A DNA stretch of 64,000 nucleotides from Lepidurus packardi (taxonomy: Eukaryota; Arthropoda; Branchiopoda; Notostraca; Triopsidae), in NCBI GenBank assembly GCA_023053545.1, contig JAKZAN010000005.1, positions 8,494,001-8,558,000 on the forward strand, written 5' to 3'. A program made the position numbers and the translations under genes. Position 1 is the stretch's first letter. Every line of letters starts with the position of its first letter. The notes under the pieces are model-generated. The model had not been told where the DNA came from. It searched no databases and saw only the letters and a program-made list of their open reading frames with translations. This document shows positions 10,174-19,762 of this stretch, in pieces.

Positions 10174-10756
10174 TACGCGGAAATTCAATGTGAACAAAAA
10201 GCAAACAAAGCGCCCTTTCTTAGAATCTTGATTGGTCACACTTGGAGAGGGCGTTCTTGTGATGGAATTCTCACTTTCCCAGGTATCCTCGTCAATACAT
10301 ATTTCTGGGTTTTTTTTTGAGGACTCAAGCAAAGTTTTGGCTGCTTGCACATCAAATGTTTTTTTTGTATCGAACAGTACCTTTGGGCTGACTACATCAT
10401 CGTCACCAATGATATAAAATATTTCGTTATAAAATCTAGGCTGCTTTATGGCCTTGCTACCCGTTTTCTTCGCATTGTCGTTCCAAGCATTAAAAGATCT
10501 TTTTAGGTTTGACCACTTGTCTTTCACTTTGATACTTGGATTAAGACCAAGATTAAAGCCCTTTTTTTTGCAACTCCGCCGCAAGTTTTGGGTATAAAGC
10601 CCGGCCCGCTTTCCCTTTGCTCTTCAAAGCACACTTCATTTCCTGTTGTTTCAGTAGCTCGACCAATGCTTCAGTCGCCTCGCTGTCGCGACTTGCTGAA
10701 GACTTTAGGGTCCATACTTCAGCCTATAAGAGAATACAATTCTAGTAGGCTCCTCG

Positions 10757-10830
<74 letters not shown>

Positions 10831-10978
10831 CTTGAATTTCGGCTTCTTTATTTTCTGGATCATGGCTATCGACTTTGTTACCAAGCAAACTCTCTTCCAA
10901 ACCGGTCACGAAATCAGCATCACATCCAAAACTTAACAACTGTTCCTTATTAATGGAAAATGGTTTGCCATCTGACAC
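10165..10978 (-). pseudogene. SANT/Myb-like partner gene of Harbinger element, frameshifted
   Basis: Minus-strand coding in three parts. 10978 down to about 10829 opens MSDGKPFSINKEQLLSFG and is acidic. A middle part at about 10700-10570 reads TEALVELLKQQEMKCALK and AGRALYPKLAAELQKKG. The last part, 10584-10165, reads NPSIKVKDKWSNLKRSFNAW and QPRFYNEIFYIIGD. The middle and last parts together form the Myb/SANT-like trihelix domain that Harbinger elements encode beside the transposase, with the diagnostic Trp-rich KDKWSNLK helix. They are in different frames: a run of eight A (10562-10569, read as T on the plus strand) needs seven to stay open. A 68-bp AT microsatellite interrupts the 5' part. 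It would normally carry the transposase to the nucleus and bind element ends; this copy is broken unless the run is a sequencing error. Confidence 0.6.
10760..10827. repeat. (AT)34 microsatellite
   Basis: Uninterrupted dinucleotide run of about 68 bases inside the Harbinger element, between the first and middle parts of the SANT-like gene. Confidence 0.95.
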
Positions 10979-11338
10979 AAAAAAATCCTGGATTACGATT
11001 AGTAGTTCTAATGATTATAGTAACAATTCGTACTTGGTAATAATGCATTAAAAGTGTCATCTGCCACAGAAATGAAATGTAATTCGTCTAAATTAACTAC
11101 AACTTGCTCCATGTTCATCGGCAAAATATAAACAACTTCAAGGACTCGCACTACGGACTCGCTGAACGAGGACGTCAGTTCTCGTCTGACGCGTCCTGCC
11201 TTCGCGTCCGGCAAGACGCGACGCGTCTGCTTCTCTCACAAATAAAACGCTCAACAGATGACGCGTCATACAAATAAAACGGCTTCAAGCCAACGAGTCG
11301 GACTCGGTTAAGAAAACGCGTCAAATAAAACGCAGCTC

Positions 11339-14300
11339 AGAAGAGACGTTTCGCCCAGCTTGCAGCCTCGCCTCCCTCAGTCGCGCTCGCGCAGCCGAAC
11401 ATGCTGCATTTAGAGATAAAACTTGTAGTCAGGAATGGATTTTAGGAATATTTGTTTTTAAGCTAAGTTTGAATATCTTACTCTTTACTGTGGTTACGCA
11501 CAACATTCTTTTTGATCTATAAACATTAATTTAGCTTTAGCTATTTTGAGTGCAGTGATTCATTTCAAACGTTTGTGCGTACTTGACGTTTTATTGCAGG
11601 TAAAACATACAATTTTGTTCCATGTAGTCTGGACAAGTCCAAACAAGATGCCGATGGGGTTGTTTGACATATTTGTCTGGAACAGTCACATGTCAAAGAA
11701 ATATGTTCGCAGTTATTATTATATTTTTAGGAGAGACATCCTTAATCGTTCGCCTAGTCTTGTGTTTGCCTGTTATGCAAATGAAGCTGAGTGAAAACAT
11801 AGCGTGCCATGTGGGTGAGTTATCAATAGGATTTACAAAAGATTGTCTAAAATGTACATACTAGCTAAATAAAATAGATCCGCAATAAAAAAAAAAGGAA
11901 TATAATAGAAGGTCCGACTTCCTTACTTCGCTCGTGCTTTGTTGTCCTTATGACGTTACTATTTAAGGCAGCTTAAAGAATTGTTTGAATCAATGTTGTA
12001 ACCAATGAGTGGAGATTTTTTCCACTCGATTTGCCGTTGGCTCATCCTGATTGGGTTAAATACATGTCGTTCTTCTATGAAATTGTTCTTTGTTCAGGCC
12101 AAGATTGTATAACGGCCAATATTATAGTCATTGAATTGTGAAGCCTAACGCTAGAAGCACTTGTGCCAAATCCATAACTGGACCGATCTCTTGGTATTAT
12201 ATAGTCTGCCATGTATTCATTTGAATTTAAGACTAATTTATTTTCATTAGGTGTTGTTTGACGCTTAATAGCTTTCTGGTTTGGGTATACAGAAAGAGAA
12301 GGCTATTGAAGGACCCAAAATAAGATTCCTTGCTGCTTCCCCGTACCAATGGATCTTCTGGCAATTAATTTGATGGTAATATGCAGTTGTATGCAGATCA
12401 GGCTTGAAACTAATCTTTCATCATTTTTTTAAGAAATAGAAAAATTGGTTATTTGAATTATGTGTCTATATGTCAATTATTTGAGCTGAACTGAACGGCG
12501 TTGCACCGAAAGTGCCCAGGAACGGAACAATTTTTTCTGGAAACTTACCGTTCAGTTCACATCATGTGGTGGCCAGGCATTCTATTGGCCACAGTCCGAA
12601 ACTTTTCTACTCTGTTCTAATTTTGTAAAATTGTTTTCCATCTTTTGATGGTATCTTTTGCCAGGATCTGTAATAGGACTGTGATCGGATCCTTGATTCG
12701 TACTAGTTCTTTTTTAAAATTGGTCGAATTTGAACGGAACAGAACGACAGAAGTGGACGAATGAACGATAATGTTAATTCCTAAAAAAAAGAAGTTCCGG
12801 AACACTGATTGTGCATAAGATCTCTTAAATTAGTATCAACTGGCGAGCCGGTAAATTGAGATTTAATGCAGAAGTTTATGGCTAAAGTATGTTAATGTTT
12901 AACATTATGTTTATGTTTATCTTTACAAAAGCATTAACCACATTAACAATGTTAAAAATTATAAAAATTAAGATGATGTAAATAAGGTTAATGAAAAACA
13001 TTAACCACGTGAATGTTTTTTGTCAAACTAATTCTGTTGTATCAGTTTTCTTTTCCGCTTATCTTTACTCTAGAAGGAGTGCTTTCGGGAAATGACGCAA
13101 GAAAATTTCAAATTCGCCAAGACTTCATCTGACGGGTTTTGGGAGCCTCAACTGAAGAACCTGAAAACCAGAAGGAAGGGTATCTCAAAAGGGTACATTT
13201 GTAGAAGCATTTGACTGATCCTGTGCTGTGGTCCCTTGGTGACCTTTCTTCAGTTCCGTGGTGTTCTCAAGATTGTCTGTCGACGACGACTTTTCGTCAA
13301 CTTTTGGAAGTCGAGATAAGAGAAGATAATCTTTTCGTTTCCCCCAAATAGCTGTCAAATTATAAAACTTTTTGAGGAAATTTTCCTTCTCACTGGAGTC
13401 TTTTGAGATATTCTTTTTAATGAGTGCTAAAATTCAAAATACGGAATATTATAGTTGAATTTATTGTTTCAATTTAAAGCTACCATGAAAGATCTGATGC
13501 AAGTTCTAGGTAATTCAAAAAGTGTCTCCCGACGAAACGGAAGACGTGAAAAAGTCGACTTGCCAAAACTCAATCGTCAGGAACTTAAGCTCTTTTTTAT
13601 CTTATTCACCGGGTGTCTACAAAAGGTACAGACTCCAAATTCCGAAAATTGTAGCACCTTTTCAGAGTTTCTGTTTTCATTTTCTTTGCGGACTTCTGTC
13701 CTCATTCGGTCCCATTTTTGGTCCTCATTCGGTCCCATTTTTGTCCTCATTCTGTAATTAGGTTCGGTTCATTCAGGTTAGGTTTGAATTCCGAATTACC
13801 TAAAACATGAAAAGGAACATTATGTCCAATAGATGTACGTTCAGTAGGGGTAAGCGTCCGTGTAAGCACAGTAGGCTATAAAGTAACTTTAATACTGTGT
13901 CAGTAGGTTTCGAACAATTTTTCGAACATTTTCTAGTTGATTCGCTCCCATTGGCTCATTGGCTACATATTGCCAGTAATTCAATTAACAATTAGCTTGA
14001 TGTTCCACTGCCTTCCATTTCCTCTAGTCAAATACAGATTTGTTTTCCCTGTTTTGCTATGAAAACTTTTTAAAGTCCGATTTTGGTCGTTTTCAGATTT
14101 CTCTTAATCCCTCAATTCTTATGACTATACCAACAAAGATACACTCTCGGAGTGTAATTCCGTATATTTAGCTAAAACAGTTCATCATAAATTCTTCACT
14201 CAAGCCTTGCCTTTGCTGCAGTAAATCGAGTAAAAATTTGCGGCAATTTAACATTCTATAGAGCAGAAAGGCTTCCGTTGCTCCATTATTCGTGAGGTCG

Positions 14301-14428
14301 TAAGCGTATTAGGTCTTTAAAATTAGCAACGGAGGTTCTCTGGGGTTTGGGTACGTGGTTTGCATGGATGGCTTTTTAGATTATGGAGCCCGATGGAAGT
14401 TAGACAGGCCAAGGTTGAGTACGAATGT
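11339..14428. other. Spacer between transposon and GST unit B, no assignable gene
   Basis: No gene could be supported here. Short open pieces remain unassigned. At about 13076-13190 on + the frame reads EMTQENFKFAKTSSDG and GFWEPQLKNLK. At 13205-13351 on +, after a GTAG acceptor, it reads LTDPVLWSLGDLSSVPW and TTFRQLLEVEIRE before a stop. These two do not join in phase. An AT-rich patch at 12890-13010 repeats the words GTTAATG and CATTAAC on both strands. 11546-11795 has an open frame of no recognised family. The whole may be decayed exons plus repeat debris. Confidence 0.4.
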
Positions 14429-16209
14429 GGATTGAAGATACCAAGTAACTTTTAACTTATTTTATGTTTGTTTTGTAGTAATTGATTATTTAAAAATTCA
14501 AATACGCTTTCCATTGGTTCAACTGCATTATTACTACAGATTGTCTTCAGTTGAAGTCAACTCAGAAGAAGACGAAGATTCTTTTGAGCCGCGCACGAAC
14601 TCTTAATGGTTTCCTTCTAATAATTTTTTCTCTGGATTTTTTAGATACAAATCAGCATGGATTACCCATCATGTATGCAAGCTGGGAGCCAAGCTTACTC
14701 GTGTGAGCAAGATGTCGGCCAATACGTCCTTACGAAACAACCTTTATTGTTCGTTTTTATAAATCTTTCGTTTGATTTTGTACCATTATACAAATATGAA
14801 GGTCCGCCTATAGAACCTTGTATTCTCTTGAAATTTGATATTATTATATAGTATTTCCTTACAAACTCGTTGAAAAAAGAAGCCCCTTTCCAACTCGGCT
14901 TTCCTATCCCCGATATTCGCTCTCGTGAAGCACACAGAAAGGAAGAAATTAAATATTTCGTTTTTTAGATGAAATATTCAATCGTGATTCCAGACAATTT
15001 TCCTGACTCCAGATAACCTTAAAAGATCGATGAAAAATGACAGCCTCAGCCCTTTCCCAGTACCCAGGTGCATTGAACTCCAATAAATATGATAAACTAA
15101 GCTGTGAACAGTGCGTATAGGTAGTCCATCCATATATCTTTTGCTCGATTAATAAAAATATGACGGTTTGCTTTTAGCAATACCTTGTATTCTCTAGAAG
15201 TTTGCATTATGATATTGTACTTCGTTGTATGTATTTCAAAATGTAATATGAAAATACCATGCTTATTTTTTGTTTACCAGTCGAAACCCTCTTCAAAAAC
15301 CGTGAAAAAATGAAAGCACCCAACTCCCCTGCTTGCTTTTGCCTGTCCCCGATATGCCGGGTCGTGAAGCTGAAGCTTCACAATTTCAAATAATGGTATT
15401 GGAACCTTGCTGGGAAGGCATACGAGAAAGGAAGCCATTTAATTTTCCCTTTTGTCGACAAAATAAAAGGCCCCGCATGGGTTTCGATCTGAGGATCCCT
15501 TGTTCCCCGTCTTATCCATTTGGTCACGCGATTATAGCCAACACTCGCGGAAACCTGTAAATTATAACAAATGGACTAAGCTGGTGTATAAAGGTAAATA
15601 TAAGAAACTTCGCAGAAGAATCCTCGCAGCAGATTTTCAGACTTGATGTCGCAATGGATGACCACGAACATGACAATAAAACACAGCGTCCGCCATTTGG
15701 GTAATTGTCTTTCCTATTGAGTTTTTAAATTTATTAAAGCTCATACAGACTTGTTTGAGCATTCGAAAGAAAGACAATGGTGAAGATCATTATACCGGTA
15801 TTGATTTTGAACATAAATACTACGTGATTGGTCCGGCTCCTATTTTGACAATAAGTCTTGCTGATTTGACACTAAATTCTCTCTGGGATTGGATTTCCTC
15901 AATGTAAAAAAAGTTTCAAATTAGATTTTCGTGATTTGAGTTTTCTTTTTACAACGTCTGGCCCTTTGTTATCTTCCTTACTACATCGATAACAACGTAA
16001 AGTTGTTCCAGAGAAATGCGATTATGCGCTTTATTATGGATTTTGTTTTGTATGAAATGCTGAATCAGCACTTGATCTTTGACTCAACCGGCCTAGATAC
16101 CTATAATAATTTGAAGGACTCGGTAGAACACTTCCGTGCGCTGAAAAAGATTAAAGCTTATACGAAATCTGACAAGTCCTTAGCCAGACCACTCAAGAAG
16201 TATGGCTAA
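14429..16209 (+). pseudogene. Decayed GST relic and flank, unit B
   Basis: Near-identical to 1377-3154, sharing the same breakpoint word GGATTGAAGATA. The GST-like tail is less damaged here: from about 15991 to the TAA at 16207-16209 it reads LPYYIDNNVKLFQRNAIMRF, then FVLYEMLNQHLIFD, then KAYTKSDKSLARPLKKYG in one frame. It still lacks exon 4, most of exon 3 and a proper exon-3 acceptor. A possible first exon (ATG about 15655, MDDHEHDNKTQRPP) ends at a good GTAATT donor that is mutated in unit A, but it does not join in frame. I call it a pseudogene. Confidence 0.7.
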
Positions 16210-16460
16210 CTTTGGGAGCGAAACCGCTTAATTACAAATCATGTAGAATTATGTCCTCTGCCTCTTGTTCCCAGCTCACTTCTTCGTATGCAATACAAAA
16301 GCCGTTGGGTTTAAACTTTGTTTACCGTTCCGAGGTATAGAAGCGAGCTCTTTATCAAGGCCAAGAACGCCAGGGGAGATATAGGTGCCTGTCTAGCTCC
16401 ATCAGTTCAAGGCAGGTTTCCGTAGCAGACAGATCGTACTTCTAACCAAACATAAGAGAC

Positions 16461-17381
16461 ATGGCTCCTATTTTGGGTTACTGGGATATTCGTGGAGTAA
16501 CACGATTTACATATTTTTAATTAAATATTTTATTAGTTTACTTTATTATCAGACAGTTTCGTATTTCAACTTGCTATTGATTTTTTAGTTGGCGCAACCT
16601 ATTCGTTTGCTTTTGGCCTACACAGGAACTGAATTTGAAGACAAACTTTATAAGGCTGGCCCAGCTCCAGACTTTGATAGATCTAGTTGGTTAGACGAGA
16701 AGTTCAACTTGGGGCTAACATTACCCAATGTAACAGGTCAACTCTTTGTGCAAAAAGTCTAAGGAGAATCCTCTTTGCAGTTGCCTTATTACATTGAAGG
16801 AGATGTGAAAATCACACAAACTGGGGCTATTTTGCGTTACATTGGCCGCAAATACAACTTAATGGGCCAGACAGAAGAAGAAAAGATTCGTATGGATACC
16901 GCTCTGTTCGAGTTTCACGACATGCGAATGAACTGGGCCCAGCTTTGCTACAATCCCCAATTTGTAACTACGCAAAAAAAACTTTGACTTTTCATATGAA
17001 ACAAAAATTACTGTCTTTGCAGCTCGAATTGAAAGCAGCCTACCTGGAAAATATCCCGAAAAAATTCAAGGAAGTTTCCGAATTCCTAGGGTCCCGCAAA
17101 TGGTTCGCAGGAGATAATGTAAAATCTAAAGATTTACTTAGTTCTTTAAACAAAGATACATAGATATTTGGGTGCATTTTTAGATTACCATCGCTGATTT
17201 TGTTGCTTACGAAGAGCTGGAAGTTCACCTACACTTGGACCCAACTAGCTTTGACAAGTTCCCCAATTTGCAACAATATCTGAAACGTTTTGAAGCGCTG
17301 GAAAACGTGGCTGCTTACATGAAATCCGACAAATTTCTCGCCAAACCCATAAATTTCTGCACTGCAACTTTCAATCCATAG
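16461..17381 (+). CDS. Mu-class glutathione S-transferase, copy 3 (5 exons)
   Basis: Exons 16461-16496, 16589-16729, 16781-16963, 17023-17118 and 17184-17381; 217 aa, all introns phase 0. It starts [12 protein letters not shown] with catalytic Tyr7. Exons 1-3 are close to copy 2 (Ala for Ser in MNWAQLCYN). Exon 4 has Pro for Gln in the ENIPKKF helix. The C-terminus differs from copies 1 and 2 ([18 protein letters not shown] and a final FCTATFNP), and the 3' flank lacks the 250-bp segment present after the other two. AATAAA hexamers at 17407-17412 and 17419-17424 are plausible poly(A) signals. Intact. It lies only 260 bp upstream of the SPATA6-like ATG on the same strand. Confidence 0.93.
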
Positions 17382-17641
17382 GAAACGAATAGTTACCAAA
17401 ATAGTGAATAAACTATTGAATAAAAGCTGTTCGGTGCACAATGCAAAATAAACTAATAAAAGCCAAAAACGTTCACAAATAATTGAAAGCGCTCTATACC
17501 TTGTGAGCGTGTCGCTGGTTGGCCGGATTTAACGCAGCTATGGCAACCCTACATTGAAAACAAAGCGGTTTACTAAACATTCGTAGATCTTTTTAACCTT
17601 TTCTATACAATGACGCTAACTTAATAATTCTAGGACTAACT

Positions 17642-19023
17642 ATGCCTGACAAGGCTTTAAAAATTATCGTTGACATCTCTATTGGTCAGGTAAACACTCA
17701 CAATTCTCGTATGCGTCTACTAATTGTGATTCTTTCTACAGGTAACCTGTCCTGGAGTTCGTTTAAACCCCAACAATGGATTACTTCGTTTAAGAATATG
17801 CGCCTTGGGCTTTCATACACATACCTCTAGTGTTATGCCTCACTTTCCTCTTGAATTTAATGACAAATTACTTATAGAAAGAGTAAAAAAGCAATTTAAT
17901 TAAATACCTTGCGTTTTTAATGCGTCCGATAATATTTTTTCTGTATATAGACATTCCCTTTATGCAAATATCCCAGTCAAATTTTAGCAGCCTTGTCCGA
18001 AGAACAAATCGCTATAGAGCTTGTGCAACTAGATGGAAAAGAGCACGTCATTTTAGCCACTTTCCGAGGCCCCCTGAACGATTTCTTCTTTTCCAGTCCT
18101 CCACTGGCTCGTAGCAACCAAACAGAAACACGACACATGGACACGCTCTTAGATCCAGCCCACCATTTCGTGGTAACCCCTTTCGAATTATGATCTAACA
18201 CCCAGTTTAGTTTAGTATTCTTAAAACTGGAAAGTAGGGTTTAATTGGGCCACGAGTGGCAATTACTACCCGCGTAGTCCTTAGGGAAACCAATGAACCT
18301 TTGAAAGAATGCAAATTAGACCACGCCACCAATTTGACGATTGGTGTCTTCGGCACTGAAGTAGTTTACCAATGTTTTACCAATTTGTCCAATTTCTCGT
18401 TAATTTTTTTTGTTAAGCATCCCAATTATACCACGTGGTATAAAAGCCCTAACCAGAAGACCCTAACTTCTCCTCGGTTACCCCGAAGAGATCAGTCTCG
18501 CCACGTAAGGATCGCGGTTCGCTCAAAGCCAGTGATCCACACGTCCAAAGAACGAGTCAAACCGTTTCTGGTACGCCATGTGGACCCTAAGTTAATCGAG
18601 CGTACACCAGGCATGGAGAATGTAGAACATACCCCCGTATCTCCCAACAAAGACGAAGGCTTTTTACGGTAGATGACTTGAAAAGCGACAAAAGTATAAT
18701 TGTGTTTATTTATGTTGTGTAGGCAAAGAAAATTCTCAGTGAGCCACCGAAGCTCTAGTAGTTTGGAAACTCTAACCAGCTTGGATCGGAGGCTACTGTC
18801 CATGCAAAACCTACATTCTCAGCAAATTCGGCCGGATTTGGCAGGAAGCTCCAGATCTGAACCAGAGTTTTGGTGCGAAGAACACATGTATGCTCAGGAG
18901 GAAGCATTCCATCACCAACAGCGTAAACTGGGAATTATTAATAAGGACATCGAGAGCGAAAAGTCCTGTTTGCCTTCGCTAAATGGATTGGATTTATCGC
19001 CAAGTAATGCCAAGTTGTACTAA
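17642..19023 (+). CDS. SPATA6: SPATA6-like protein (5 exons)
   Basis: Homologue of spermatogenesis-associated protein 6, needed in vertebrates for the sperm head-tail connecting piece. Exons 17642-17689, 17742-17882, 17951-18172, 18418-18668 and 18723-19023 join in frame to 320 aa (vertebrate SPATA6 is nearer 490). The N-terminal domain is clear: MPDKALKIIVDISIGQ, then VTCPGVRLNPNNG, RICALGFHTHTSS, VMPHFPLEFNDKLLIER, then a SEEQIAIELVQL segment matching the family's IELIQL motif. Later, KPFLVRHVDPKL fits the linker; the rest is Ser-rich. Exon 4/5 uses a phase-2 donor (CG|GTAGAT) rejoined by a single G, which skips an immediate TAG. The least certain choices are the exon 3 donor (GTG|GTAACC) and exon 4 acceptor (TTTTTTTTGTTAAG). 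It converges on the TESK gene. Confidence 0.8.
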
Positions 19024-19762
19024 GATATTACAAGTAATACGATTTCAAATTAGAAGGCCATTGTCCGTGTTGTGTGAAGCACCACCGATCGGGGATCTGC
19101 ACCGTATGCAAACTGTACCGGCAATACTTTGGCATGGAGTATCCAGCTCACCATTCTTAGGAAAGAACCGAGTTTTTGAAATTATAGTCGAGTTTTAAAG
19201 GACATGAAACATTTGAGCGAAAATGCTTTTCGGTTTTATTACATGAAAAATCTCTTCAACTTAAAGCTATAATCTTCTTTTAAAATAATGATCAGCTATT
19301 CTGGAGAATATAATAAGATTGTAAGAACTAGAGTTGAAACTGGAATTAGTGGGGGTTAATTAGCACGCTGGCGTACGTTAGCCACAGCCACTCAGGAATA
19401 TGTTTGACTTTTTGTGAGACAAGAGCGAACCCCTTTTACACTAATTAAAAAAAAAAGAAATCACCGAAAGGGAACTTAAATAGCAGTTTTAGAAATCTGG
19501 TTTAACCCTTTAGCCCCAACACACGTCAAAGGCTTTTGTCACTGCAAATGAATAATATAATAGGACCAACAGAAATTCTTTTTTCGCTACCTGCTAGCAG
19601 TGTTATCAGGTACCAAATTACAGGATGGGGACCAGTCACGAAAATATATCGACACCATATAGACAGACTTTTGCAAATTGAAAAATGGAGGACTTCTTGT
19701 TGTCAAAACGTTCGGAGAAATTCACGCGGGCACTGCACGACAGAATTGCACACCAAACGTTT
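19024..19762. other. Convergent 3' intergenic space, SPATA6 / TESK
   Basis: About 740 bp between the two stop codons. It must hold both 3' UTRs. A TTTTATT at about 19234-19240 (AATAAAA on the minus strand) could serve TESK. No coding signal was found. Confidence 0.5.

Larger units (their letters stand above)
4931..11338. mobile_element. Composite PIF/Harbinger-type DNA transposon, defective
   Basis: The ends are perfect 17-bp inverted repeats: GAGCTGCGTTTTATTTG at 4931-4947 and its reverse complement at 11322-11338. The motif CGTTTTATTTG or its complement recurs near each end (4937, 5002, 5049; 11239, 11271, 11322) among many GACGCGTC words, as expected for transposase-binding subterminal repeats. 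Inside, a Harbinger-type nuclease fragment (+) faces a SANT/Myb-like gene (-), the classic two-gene layout of this superfamily. No matching 3-bp target duplication is visible (CCA on the left, AGA on the right), so the insertion is old or the true ends are a few bases off. The element sits between GST units A and B. Both its key genes are broken, so it cannot move on its own products. Confidence 0.7.

Noticed and set aside
12495-12815. Possible hAT-like inverted ends around GGAACGGAAC / GTTCCGGAAC
   Set aside because: The arms match only over short words and no 8-bp target duplication or coding is seen.
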